Assembly (NCBI RefSeq): GCF_900099775.1
Contig: NZ_FMTM01000001.1
Location: forward strand, 930,001-994,000
DNA from: Rhizobium mongolense subsp. loessense
GTDB taxonomy: Bacteria; Pseudomonadota; Alphaproteobacteria; Rhizobiales; Rhizobiaceae
Reading direction: 5' to 3'
Length of the DNA stretch: 64,000 bases
Positions 18,017 through 25,686 of this stretch are shown piece by piece. Position 1 is the first letter of the stretch. The number at the start of each line of letters is the position of its first letter. Under the pieces are notes generated by a model. It did not search any database, was not told the DNA's origin, and saw only the letters and a list, made by a program, of their open reading frames with translations. Both the position numbers and the translations under genes were made by a program.

Positions 18017-18043
18017 TGGACATTCTGGTCAATATGACCTATT
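18017..18043 (+). promoter_or_regulatory. 27-bp TetR-type operator copy 4 (weak)
   Basis: TGGACATTCTGGTCA followed by ATATGACCTATT, about 30 nt before the TetR start at 18074. It is the most diverged copy, keeping the GAC/GTC spacing and the second TGAC box. Confidence 0.45.
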
Positions 18044-18073
18044 TGCATGATCCAGTTTGAGGTTGTCTGTACC

Positions 18074-18739
18074 ATGGCCAAAGTCAATCCGATCCGACGC
18101 GCCGAAATCGGGCGCGAAAAGCGCGCGAGAACTCGCGCGCAGCTTATTGCTGCTGCCAATTCGCTGTTTGCTAGGCAGGCGGTGGAATCTGTTACAGTGG
18201 ATGACGTCGTCAAGGAGGCCGGCGTCGCCAAGGGAACCTTCTACGTTCATTTCGACAGCCTGGAGGCAGTGACCGCAGCGGTTGCCGAAGAACTGGTGCA
18301 TTCCTTCGACGAACTGCTGCAGCCGGGCCGGGTCTCCCTCGCCGAGCCTGCTCTAAGGATTGCCTTCGGGTGTTGTTCGTTCATCGACAAGGCTCTCAAC
18401 GACCCTCGATGGGCCAGTGTCGTCGCAAGACTGGCGGCGGTGGCTCCGAAGGGTGGCGAGATGGCCCGCCGCCGCCTGTTCGAAGACCTGCAGCAGTTCT
18501 CGAAGGCGTTGCCGGACGACGGAGTGTCTGCGGAGCTGAAAATGGAGATTGTCGTGGGGATCATGCTCCAGATCCTGCGCGCGCTCGGCGAAGGCAGGCT
18601 GTCCTCGCTCGACCGTGAGGCGGCCATCGGCGCGATGCTGCGCGCGATCGGCCTCAATGCTGAGGAGGCAAAGTCGGTGCTCGTGCGCTTGCCAGCCGCT
18701 CCTATGTTGGAAAGCTCCTCTCGAAGCTCGACGAAGTAA
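18074..18739 (+). CDS. TetR family regulator, paralogue A
   Basis: 221 aa from ATG 18074, giving the start MAKVNPIRRAEIGREKRART that aligns with paralogue B. The frame opens nine codons earlier without an RBS. HTH at residues about 25-68: SLFARQAVESVTVDDVVKEA, GVAKGTFYVHFDSLEAV. The arginine/lysine-rich N-terminal arm before the HTH (IGRExRAxTRAQ) is shared only with paralogue B and could reach along DNA next to the operator. A weak operator copy lies just upstream, so autoregulation is plausible. It is transcribed towards paralogue B (convergent). Confidence 0.88.
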   Translation: MAKVNPIRRAEIGREKRARTRAQLIAAANSLFARQAVESVTVDDVVKEAGVAKGTFYVHFDSLEAVTAAVAEELVHSFDELLQPGRVSLAEPALRIAFGCCSFIDKALNDPRWASVVARLAAVAPKGGEMARRRLFEDLQQFSKALPDDGVSAELKMEIVVGIMLQILRALGEGRLSSLDREAAIGAMLRAIGLNAEEAKSVLVRLPAAPMLESSSRSSTK

Positions 18740-18857
18740 CGAGTATACGGTGCGGACCAAACTTCGCGTTTTCGGACTGTTTTGCGAGGGCAAACCCGGC
18801 GGCGCGTAGCATAGTCCGCACTCCATCATGCCGACACGGACAGCTTCACCAGAATCC

Positions 18858-19466
18858 TCATAGACTCCGGCTCTTAAGTTGGGCACCCCCGATGGCCCGA
18901 AGTGCCGCCTCAAGAGCCTGGTTGGACAATTCAGGTGGGGCGACTCGCTCGAGAATGCCACGTGTCACCTGCAGCCAAATTCCCACGAAAATGTCGGCAG
19001 CCAGCTCCGGGTCCTGCACTGTCACGCGCCCTTGGGCAATCGCCTCGGCAATCTCGGCTTTGAGATTGTCGCGAACACTGCGGCCGAACTCGTTCGGGGT
19101 TTTCGACGTCTGGACTACCAGCCGCGCCCAGCCGGTATCTGAAATCGCTTTTTCCAGGGATTGCGTGAAGGCGAAGGACAGGCGCGCGATCGGGTCCCGC
19201 AGCTCGGTCCGGGCGGGCGTCAGCACGTCGTCGAAGCTCTGGCCGAGTTGCACGCTTACCGCAGCAACCAACTCCTCAATGTTCTGGAAGTGATAGTAGA
19301 AAGTCCCCTTGGCGACCCCTGCTGCCTCTGCAACGGCATCCACCGTGAGGGCCTTGGTAGGCCCTTCCGCAAGCAACATCGCTCCCGCTTCGACGATTTG
19401 CGCGCGCGTCTTCGCCCGCCTTTCGCGCCCGATCTTCGCCCTGCGCTCCAGATTTATCTTCGCCAT
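18858..19466 (-). CDS. TetR family regulator, paralogue B
   Basis: 202 aa, start MAKINLERRAKIGRERRAKT, then HTH residues about 24-66 (LLAEGPTKALTVDAVAEAAG, VAKGTFYYHFQNIEELV). It is similar to paralogue A over the arm and HTH and diverged after that (RLVVQTSKTPNEFGRSVRDN). The best operator copy (19501-19527) lies 35 nt upstream of its start, so it probably represses itself. It is divergent from the azoreductase, whose upstream region also has an operator copy. Confidence 0.9.
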   Translation of the reverse strand: MAKINLERRAKIGRERRAKTRAQIVEAGAMLLAEGPTKALTVDAVAEAAGVAKGTFYYHFQNIEELVAAVSVQLGQSFDDVLTPARTELRDPIARLSFAFTQSLEKAISDTGWARLVVQTSKTPNEFGRSVRDNLKAEIAEAIAQGRVTVQDPELAADIFVGIWLQVTRGILERVAPPELSNQALEAALRAIGGAQLKSRSL

Positions 19467-19500
19467 TCGTCAACCTGTTCCGCAAACCACTCGGGTCGTT

Positions 19501-19527
19501 ATGACTATATAGTCGTTTTGACTTTAT
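19501..19527 (+). promoter_or_regulatory. 27-bp TetR-type operator copy 5 (best palindrome)
   Basis: ATGACTATATAGTCG then TTTTGACTTTAT. The first box contains the perfect palindrome GACTATATAGTC; the second box (TTGACTTTATAGC) repeats it with a 17-bp period, as expected for two TetR dimers side by side. Confidence 0.7.
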
Positions 19528-19692
19528 AGCGCAATTGCGGGTTGGCCTTGACTCGCTCCACCCCTCCCGTAGGGGCGAACATTTTAATCGAGAAATGCCG
19601 CCGGCCGAGCCGTTCTGAAAATTAGCTCTCTCACCCGTTGAGGCCATCGAAAGCGGGCGCGAGCCCATTTTAGGCGAATACCATATACCATC

Positions 19693-19719
19693 TTGACTAT
19701 ATCGTCGAAATGACTTTTA
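19693..19719 (+). promoter_or_regulatory. 27-bp TetR-type operator copy 6
   Basis: TTGACTATATCGTCG then AAATGACTTTTAT, about 75 nt before the azoreductase start. Confidence 0.65.
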
Positions 19720-19794
19720 TCTCACTTTGAGATCGATCGAGGCTCCCGGCTCGTTCATTTTCATCCCTGCTAATCCCAAATGTGAGGTTCATCG

Positions 19795-20415
19795 ATGCCA
19801 TCCCTTCTGCATCTCGATTCCAGCATTCTCGGCGGAAACTCCGTCAGCCGCGCGCTTTCGGCGGCAGTGGTCGCACGGCTCAAGAGTCTCGATCCGACCA
19901 TTGACTTGGTCTACCGAGACCTTGCAGCTCAGCCCATCCCGCACCTCTCGGGCAGCTACACGGCCGTGGTCAGGGGAGGCTTGAAAGCCGGCCACGATGC
20001 CGCACTTCAGGCCGACCTTGCGCTTGGCGAAGCCGTTCTGGAAGAGTTTCTAGCAGCCGACACAGTCGTTCTCGGCGTAGCCCAGTATAACTTGAGCGTG
20101 CCTAGCCAACTCAAAGCGTGGATCGATCGCATCGCGGTCCCCGGCAAGACCTTCCGGTACACCGAAAAGGGACCCGAAGGCTTGGTGGGCAACAAGCGCG
20201 TCATCATAGCGTTGGCGCGCGGCGGCTTCTACGGACCGGGCTCACCAGCCGAGAACTTCGAGCACACGCTGAGCTATCTGAAGAGCGTGCTGGCTTTCAT
20301 CGGCATCGCCAATCCTGAGGTCATCGCTGCCGACGGGGTCAACGTAAGTTCCGAGCAGCGAAAGTCGTCCCTGACGAAGGCAGAGGCACAGGTTGCCACC
20401 CTAGAGATAGCATAA
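19795..20415 (+). CDS. azoR: FMN-dependent NADH-azoreductase
   Basis: 206 aa, the normal length of AzoR/AcpD. Flavodoxin-like fold: phosphate-binding loop LHLDSSILGGNSVSRAL at residues 4-20, FMN contact motif YNLSVPSQLKAWIDRI, and ARGGFYGPGSPAENFEHTLSYLK near the C-terminus. AzoR-type enzymes reduce quinones as well as azo dyes with NADH and FMN. In this cluster, quinone reduction is the likelier service, since polyphenol oxidation makes quinones. The start has GAGG upstream, and an operator copy at 19693 ties it to the regulon. Confidence 0.92.
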   Translation: MPSLLHLDSSILGGNSVSRALSAAVVARLKSLDPTIDLVYRDLAAQPIPHLSGSYTAVVRGGLKAGHDAALQADLALGEAVLEEFLAADTVVLGVAQYNLSVPSQLKAWIDRIAVPGKTFRYTEKGPEGLVGNKRVIIALARGGFYGPGSPAENFEHTLSYLKSVLAFIGIANPEVIAADGVNVSSEQRKSSLTKAEAQVATLEIA

Positions 20416-20655
20416 GTCCATATTGCCGTCGGGGTGGCGAATATAACCGGAAAATCCAAGCGTGCCTCCGTGAAGGCGGCGACGAGTTTGCCGAGCTCAA
20501 AGGAAGGATCCGAGCACCTCGCCCCAAGGCAGCCATCGCTGTCAATCGAAAGCTGATCCCTGTTCATTTCGGCCGGGCTCAAGTTCATGTGGCCAGAATC
20601 GGCGGTCGCGCAGCTAACGTGCATCTATTTCGCCATCCGGATCCTTGCCGCCCCT

Positions 20656-20973
20656 TCAGCTCTCGCGAACTACGCGATCCCCGGTTTCGTGCTCGGGCGC
20701 TGGCAAGGCGGAATCGTGTTTTTCCTGCAGGTGCTGACCAACGGCCGGCGTGGCCCGGGACACGATGGTGGGCGTGACGGCCGGTGCGCTGGCCGGCCCT
20801 TCCCCGTTCTCAGAAGGTGCAAAGCCGCCGATCGGCCAAGTCGCGCGGAAATCTTCTCGCAGCATTGACTGGCGGGTCTCTTCGCGCTCAATCTTGACAT
20901 TCTGATCCGCACCTTGCGGGCCGTGTCTGTCGATGTACGCCTTCCAGCTCTTCGCGGCTTCTTCCTGGTCCAT
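20656..20973 (-). CDS. hypothetical protein downstream of pyrD
   Basis: 105 aa, starting 18 nt after the pyrD stop with no clear RBS. The first ~70 residues are hydrophilic and protein-like (MDQEEAAKSWKAYIDRHGPQ; REDFRATWPIGGFAPSE). The last ~35 residues look like chance readthrough, so the gene may be truncated at the junction between core and accessory DNA. No family recognised. The stretch 20416-20655 holds nothing I can support. Confidence 0.4.
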   Translation of the reverse strand: MDQEEAAKSWKAYIDRHGPQGADQNVKIEREETRQSMLREDFRATWPIGGFAPSENGEGPASAPAVTPTIVSRATPAVGQHLQEKHDSALPAPEHETGDRVVRES

Positions 20974-20991
20974 GCTGGCAAAGCGGCGGGC

Positions 20992-22083
20992 CTATCCGAG
21001 GCTTCGGGTCGCCCAGTGATCAGCGCGCGTGTCTCGCAGTTCGCGGATCGACGAGACCTGCTCACGGTCGAGGAGCTTTGAAAGGCCGCGCACGATCTCG
21101 CCCGGAAGACCCGGACCCTCATAGACCATGCCGGAATAAAGCTGCACCAGATCGGCCCCTGCCCTGATCTTTTCCAGCGCCGTCTCCGCCGAGGAGACGC
21201 CGCCGACGCCGATGATCGGGAGCGCTGCGCCTACGCGCTTGCGCATTTTCGCGAGAACCGCGGTCGACTTCTCGAAAAGCGGCTTGCCGGAAAGACCGCC
21301 CGCTTCCTTAGCCTGCAGCTGATCCTTCAGACCGTCGCGGGCGAGCGTCGTGTTCGAGACGATCAGGCCCTCCAGCCCATGGGAGAGCGCTTCGGCGGCG
21401 ATATCGTCCATGCCCTCCTCGGTGAGATCGGGCGCAATCTTGAGGAAGAGCGGGATTTTCCGGCCCGATCTCGCGGCCTCTTCATCGCGGGCGGCAAGCA
21501 CGGCGGTCAGAAGAGCGGCCAGGCTCTCGCGTGCCTGCAGGTCACGCAGGCCCGGCGTATTCGGCGAGGAGATGTTGGCGGTGAAATAGCGCGCCACCGA
21601 ATAGAAGCGGCGGATGCCGGCCACATAGTCGCCGATGCGGTCTTCGCTGTCCTTGTTGGCGCCGATGTTGACGCCGATAATGCCTTGGCCGCGGATCGCC
21701 GACAGGCGCCGGAAGGCCGCGTCATGGCCCTCGTTGTTGAAGCCAAGGCGGTTGATAACCCCTTCGTCGTCCACCAGGCGGAAGATGCGCGGCCGCGGAT
21801 TGCCTGATTGCGGCTTGGGCGTCACCGTGCCGATCTCGGTGAAGCCGAAACCGAGCTTCAAGAGGGCCTCCGGCACGTCGGCATTCTTGTCGTAACCGGC
21901 TGCCATGCCGAGCGGATTTTCGAAGGTGAGGCCGGCGACCGTCTGCACCAGCCGCGGATCGGGAGAAATACGGCAGGCGGGAACCAGGCCGGATTTCAGC
22001 GCAGCGATTGACATGCCGTGCGCCGTTTCGGGATCGAAGAGGAAGAGCCCCTTGCGGGCCGTGTGCTTGAAGGCGCCAATCAT
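20992..22083 (-). CDS. pyrD: dihydroorotate dehydrogenase (quinone), class 2
   Basis: 363 aa, membrane-associated class 2 form. It oxidises dihydroorotate to orotate with quinone as acceptor (fourth step of UMP synthesis) using FMN. Visible motifs: GLTFENPLGMAAGYDKNADVP, GFGFTEIGTVTPKPQSGNP, NRLGFNNEG, NISSPNTPGLRDLQ (with the catalytic Ser of class 2), LKIAPDLTE and GVGGVSSAETALEKI with LVQLYSGMVYEGP. The N-terminal HTARKGLFLFDPETAHGMS segment is the quinone/membrane-contact helix region. Its ATG overlaps the stop of the DUF952 gene, so the two form an operon. Confidence 0.97.
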   Translation of the reverse strand: MIGAFKHTARKGLFLFDPETAHGMSIAALKSGLVPACRISPDPRLVQTVAGLTFENPLGMAAGYDKNADVPEALLKLGFGFTEIGTVTPKPQSGNPRPRIFRLVDDEGVINRLGFNNEGHDAAFRRLSAIRGQGIIGVNIGANKDSEDRIGDYVAGIRRFYSVARYFTANISSPNTPGLRDLQARESLAALLTAVLAARDEEAARSGRKIPLFLKIAPDLTEEGMDDIAAEALSHGLEGLIVSNTTLARDGLKDQLQAKEAGGLSGKPLFEKSTAVLAKMRKRVGAALPIIGVGGVSSAETALEKIRAGADLVQLYSGMVYEGPGLPGEIVRGLSKLLDREQVSSIRELRDTRADHWATRSLG

Positions 22084-22433
22084 GACAGGAGTTCCGGGAA
22101 GATATGCTGTCCGGCATCATCGAGCGGCAGCGGCCTTTCCCAGATAACTGCCGAAAGCGGCAGTTCGGCATAAAGATGCGGGAAAAGATCGCCGTCCCTG
22201 GAAGGCTCGAAGATCAGCTTGTCGCCGAGCTTGCCGCCATCAATGGCAACGAGCAGCAGACCCGGCTGGCCTGCGAAAAACAGCGCCACGGTCTGCCGCA
22301 CCTGCTTTTCCGTCGAAAGATGAATGAAATTGTCCTTAAGGTCGATGCCTGCGCCGCGAAAAACGCCGCTTTGCCTGGCTTCTTGCCAGAGAGCCTCGGT
22401 CACGATCTTGTAAACGACGGGTGTCACGCTCAT
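22080..22433 (-). CDS. DUF952 family protein
   Basis: 117 aa from ATG 22433 (MSVTPVVYKIVTEALWQEAR). The frame is open upstream but the shorter form is the normal family length. DUF952 motifs: GIDLKDNFIHLSTEKQV and LLLVAIDGGKLGDKLIFEPSRDGDLFPHLYAELP. The fold resembles RES/ADP-ribosyl-transferring domains, but no activity is established. It overlaps pyrD by 4 nt, an arrangement I recall as common in Rhizobiaceae. Confidence 0.92.
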   Translation of the reverse strand: MSVTPVVYKIVTEALWQEARQSGVFRGAGIDLKDNFIHLSTEKQVRQTVALFFAGQPGLLLVAIDGGKLGDKLIFEPSRDGDLFPHLYAELPLSAVIWERPLPLDDAGQHIFPELLS

Positions 22434-22552
22434 GATGGCCTCATGCAATGGCTGATGCTGTTGGTGAGCGCTTTGCCGGAAAGGAACGGCGATGTCCACG
22501 GCTCCCCCATCAAAAACAGGATAGCCGCAACAGAAATCCGGAGGATCATATC

Positions 22553-22951
22553 ATGAAGACGATCGCAATCGGGATTGCCGCAATTCTTCTGCCGCTGACA
22601 GCGCTCGCGGCCGAGCCGGACCCGGCGCGCTTCCAGCTCGAGCGAAGCGGCGACCATTTCGTCCGCCTCGACAAGCAAACGGGCGCGATGGCGCTTTGCG
22701 AGGAAAAGGACGGTTCGCTGGTATGCCGCATGGCGGCGGACGAGCGCGCAGCCTATGACGACGAACTCGACCGGCTTTCCGACCGCGTGACTGCGCTCGA
22801 AAACAAGAGCATCGTCAACAAGGCGCTGCCCACCGATGCCGAGATCGACCGCTCGATCAGCATCATGGAGCGAATGATGAAAAGCTTCATGGGCATGGTG
22901 AAGCAATTCCAAGAGGAAGAAAAGTCCGCGCCTCTTCCGCAGAAGACCTGA
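22553..22951 (+). CDS. conserved exported protein
   Basis: 132 aa from ATG 22553 (CGGAGGATC upstream). Signal peptide MKTIAIGIAAILLPLTALAA, then a compact domain with two cysteines (LCEEKDGSLVCRMAADERAAY) and a helical tail DEIDR...MERMMKSFMGMVKQF probably forming a coiled coil. Periplasmic protein of unknown role, of a type I recall from Rhizobiales. It lies just before the LuxR-type response regulator but ends 90 nt short of it. Confidence 0.8.
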   Translation: MKTIAIGIAAILLPLTALAAEPDPARFQLERSGDHFVRLDKQTGAMALCEEKDGSLVCRMAADERAAYDDELDRLSDRVTALENKSIVNKALPTDAEIDRSISIMERMMKSFMGMVKQFQEEEKSAPLPQKT

Positions 22952-23041
22952 TTTGATGTAGTAATATGAAGCGGAAGGCATGTGTGTCGCGAAGCCTCGC
23001 ACATGAGGGGATGAAATCGAGCTCTTGGGAGGGAGTTTTCG

Positions 23042-23689
23042 ATGCAGGAACAGACGATCATCATTGCGGACGACCATCCGCTTTTCCGGGATGCGCTGCG
23101 CCAGGCCGTGACCGGCATGGAGGGGCAGCACGCGATCGTGGAAGCCGGCGATTTCTCGGCCGCGCGTGCTGCCGCAACCGATCATCCGGACGCCGATATC
23201 ATGCTTCTCGATCTTGCCATGCCGGGCGTCAGCGGCTTTTCCGGGCTGATGGCTCTGCGTGCCGAATTCGCCAGCCTGCCGATCGTCATCATTTCCGCAA
23301 CCGACGACGCGACGACAATCCGCCGCGCGCTGGAACTCGGCGCTTCCGGCTTCATTTCCAAATCGTCCGGCATCGAAGATATCCGCAGCAGCATCCAGAC
23401 GGTGCTTGCCGGCGACATTGCGACGCCGGAGAATTATCGCGACGGCCATGAACAGGATCCGGACGTAGCCGATCTCATTCACCGCCTGCACACGCTGACG
23501 CCGCAGCAAAGCCGCGTCCTTACCATGCTCGGTGAAGGTCTGCTCAACAAACAGATCGCCTACGAACTCGGCGTTTCCGAAGCGACGATCAAGGCGCATG
23601 TCTCAGCCATCCTCCTGAAGCTCAACGTCGACAGCCGGACGCAGGCCGTCATCCAGCTCGGCAAGATCAACATGGCGATGGTCGCCTGA
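23042..23689 (+). CDS. LuxR/NarL-type response regulator
   Basis: 215 aa. Receiver domain residues 1-120: acidic pair D10-D11, phosphoacceptor Asp57 in LLDLAMPG, Thr/Ser in IISATDD, Lys in FISKSSG. LuxR-type HTH at residues about 145-208 (LTPQQSRVLTMLGEGLLNKQ; ISEATIKAHVSAIL type recognition helix, here VSEATIKAHVSA). The partner kinase is not adjacent, so it is an orphan regulator in this window. Confidence 0.93.
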   Translation: MQEQTIIIADDHPLFRDALRQAVTGMEGQHAIVEAGDFSAARAAATDHPDADIMLLDLAMPGVSGFSGLMALRAEFASLPIVIISATDDATTIRRALELGASGFISKSSGIEDIRSSIQTVLAGDIATPENYRDGHEQDPDVADLIHRLHTLTPQQSRVLTMLGEGLLNKQIAYELGVSEATIKAHVSAILLKLNVDSRTQAVIQLGKINMAMVA

Positions 23690-23792
23690 CTCCAGGACAG
23701 GATTTTATTCCTCTTTTTCCTTTACTATGAGAAAGCCTAGCGTTAGTCTTCCTGCCAATTGGAGAGCGGCGCCGGGCGCAGGATCAGGCAAG

Positions 23793-24458
23793 ATGCTGTC
23801 ACACGAGCAGATTTGGGCAGCGATCGACAGGCTTGCCGAACGGCATGACCTGACGCCGTCTGGACTTGCACGCCGGGCCGGTCTCGACCCCACCTCCTTC
23901 AACAAATCCAAGCGGCTATCTGCCGATGGCCGCCTGCGCTGGCCTTCGACGGAATCGATTGCCAAGGTACTCGATGCCACAGGCGCCACAATGGAGCAGT
24001 TCATGGGTTTCATGCGGCCGGCAAACAGCTTGTCCGGGCTGCCGGATGGCGCATTGCCGCCGCAGGCAAGCTCCATTCCCCTGCTCGGCTTCGCACAGGC
24101 CGGTGCGGGCGGCTTTTTCGACGACGGCGGTTTCCCCGCAGGCCAAGGATGGGATGTGGTGGAATTTCCAGCCGCCCCCTCACAGAAGGCTGGCGTCTAT
24201 GCGCTCGAAGTGCAGGGTGACAGCATGATGCCGCTTTATCGCGACGGCGACGTGCTGATCGTCGAGCCGGGCGCGCAGGTGCGCCGCAACGATCGCGTCG
24301 TCGTCAAGACGCGCGAGGGCGAGGTGATGGCAAAAGTCCTGCTGCGCCAGAGCCCGCGCTCCATCGAACTGATGTCTCTCAATCCCGAACATCCGAACCG
24401 GACGATCGAGCTTTCCGATGTGGATTGGATCGCGCGCATTATCTGGGCCAGCCAATAG
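23793..24458 (+). CDS. XRE-type regulator with S24 (LexA-like) peptidase domain
   Basis: 221 aa from ATG 23793 (MLSHEQIWAAIDRLAER); an upstream ATG at 23727 adds 22 residues of unlikely sequence. N-terminal HTH: LTPSGLARRAGLDPTSFNKSK. C-terminal S24 domain: catalytic Ser in VQGDSMMPLYRDGDVLIVEPG and Lys in VVVKTREGEVMAKVLL. Proteins of this build are stress- or RecA-responsive repressors. I recall this gene as a stable Rhizobiaceae chromosome member and not a prophage repressor. Close spacing (11 nt) to the SNase-like gene suggests cotranscription. Confidence 0.9.
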   Translation: MLSHEQIWAAIDRLAERHDLTPSGLARRAGLDPTSFNKSKRLSADGRLRWPSTESIAKVLDATGATMEQFMGFMRPANSLSGLPDGALPPQASSIPLLGFAQAGAGGFFDDGGFPAGQGWDVVEFPAAPSQKAGVYALEVQGDSMMPLYRDGDVLIVEPGAQVRRNDRVVVKTREGEVMAKVLLRQSPRSIELMSLNPEHPNRTIELSDVDWIARIIWASQ

Positions 24459-24469
24459 GAAAATCTTCC

Positions 24470-25210
24470 ATGCGGCCTGCAGCACTTCTGACAGCTGTTG
24501 CGGGAATAACAATCGTCGCCGGGATGCTGGCGGCTGGCAGGGAGCGGTTTGCCGGGCCGGACGCGGCGGCAACCGCGAGCGAAGAACCCGTCACAACTGC
24601 CGAATCCAAGGAGACTCCAAAGCCGCCGCTTGCCCTTCCCGATCCAAAGATCAGCATGCGCGCGCGGTCGGTTGACGAAGCGAGCCGATTTTATCCAGCG
24701 CAGGCCGATGGCAAGCCGCTGGAACGGGTTGCTACGGCCGAGCCTGAAAAGCCAAAGCCTGAGCCGCAGAAAGCCGCGACATTGCCGAGGCCGGTCGCCG
24801 AGAGTGCAGGCATTCTCGCCTTCGGAAACAGGAAGCTGCGCCTTGCCGGTATCGTCCCGACACAGGCCGACAAGGTCTGCAAAGAACCGGATGGGAACGA
24901 ATGGCCTTGCGGCATGCTGGCGAAGACGAATTTCCGGCTCTTTCTGCGGCTGCGCTCGGTCACCTGCGATCTGGAGGACGCCAACTGGACCGGTCTCACC
25001 ACCGCCTCCTGCAAGATCGGTGCGCAGGACCTTTCCGAATGGCTCGTCGAAAACGGCTGGGCGGATGCGGCCGCCGGATCGGCACTGGCCGAAGCCGGTG
25101 CGAAAGCCAAAGCGGAGAAGAAAGGCGTCTATGGCGAGGATCCGCGCAAAGGCGCGCCGCTGACGCTACCGCCCGGACCGCCGCCAGACAATACTCTCGA
25201 TCCGATCTAG
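24470..25210 (+). CDS. exported SNase-like (thermonuclease fold) protein
   Basis: 246 aa, start AGGAAAATCTTCC-ATG. An N-terminal membrane anchor/signal segment (residues about 5-22) is followed by a Pro/Lys-rich linker to about residue 115 and an SNase-fold domain: AFGNRKLRLAGIVPTQADKV, then KTNFRLFLRLRSVTCDLEDA, CKIGAQDLSEWLVENGWADA and AEKKGVYGEDP. The usual catalytic GIDAPE motif is replaced by GIVPTQAD, so classical nuclease activity is doubtful. It is periplasmic or envelope-bound, immediately downstream of the S24 regulator. Confidence 0.85.
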   Translation: MRPAALLTAVAGITIVAGMLAAGRERFAGPDAAATASEEPVTTAESKETPKPPLALPDPKISMRARSVDEASRFYPAQADGKPLERVATAEPEKPKPEPQKAATLPRPVAESAGILAFGNRKLRLAGIVPTQADKVCKEPDGNEWPCGMLAKTNFRLFLRLRSVTCDLEDANWTGLTTASCKIGAQDLSEWLVENGWADAAAGSALAEAGAKAKAEKKGVYGEDPRKGAPLTLPPGPPPDNTLDPI

Positions 25211-25272
25211 CGATCCCTTGTAATGGCGCACGGCAATTCCTAAACTCCTGCCGAAGCAGAGGGAATGACCGA

Positions 25273-25686
25273 ATGAACAAGCCGCTTTCCGCCCATGACG
25301 CGCTGATTTACGTGATGGTGATGGCATCCGCTGTCGACAGCACGATGAACGACCGGGAAATGGAGCGCATCGGCCAGCTGATCGGCTTTCTGCCGGTCTT
25401 CAACGATTTCGACGACGACAAGCTGATTTCGATTGCCCGCGACTGCGCATCGCTGCTGGCCGGACCGGAAGGCCTCGATGTCGTTTTAGAAACGGTAAAG
25501 GACACGCTGCCTTCGCGGCTCTACGACACCGCCTATGCACTTGCCGTCGAAGTCGCCTCCGCCGACCTTTCGGTCAAGGCCGAGGAGCTTCGGTTGCTCA
25601 GTATGCTCCGCGACAGGCTGGAACTCGACAAGCTCACCTGCGCTGCCATCGAACGCAGTGCGATCGCCCGCTTCCGCAGGGGTTAA
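25273..25686 (+). CDS. TerB family protein
   Basis: 137 aa from ATG 25273 (AGAGGGAA upstream). An all-helical TerB-like domain with acidic metal-binding positions (VMASAVDSTMNDREMERIGQ; VEVASADLSVKAEELRLLSM). TerB-like proteins link to tellurite resistance and membrane-stress complexes in some bacteria. This short stand-alone form is common in alphaproteobacteria with unknown role. Its stop overlaps the stop of the convergent solute-binding gene by 4 nt. Confidence 0.88.
   Translation: MNKPLSAHDALIYVMVMASAVDSTMNDREMERIGQLIGFLPVFNDFDDDKLISIARDCASLLAGPEGLDVVLETVKDTLPSRLYDTAYALAVEVASADLSVKAEELRLLSMLRDRLELDKLTCAAIERSAIARFRRG

Larger units (their letters stand above)
17672..18073. other. intergenic region with operator copies, no gene
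   Basis: Between the pump remnant and the first TetR paralogue I see two operator-like sequences (17819 and 18017) and no convincing coding sequence. The 75-aa plus frame at 17729-17956 has no recognisable features. Confidence 0.5.
19467..19794. other. divergent regulatory region between TetR-B and azoR
   Basis: 328 nt holding operator copies 5 and 6; no gene supported. Confidence 0.55.

Noticed and set aside
20416-20655. Frames after azoR on both strands
   Set aside because: No family features, no RBS; probably junction DNA.
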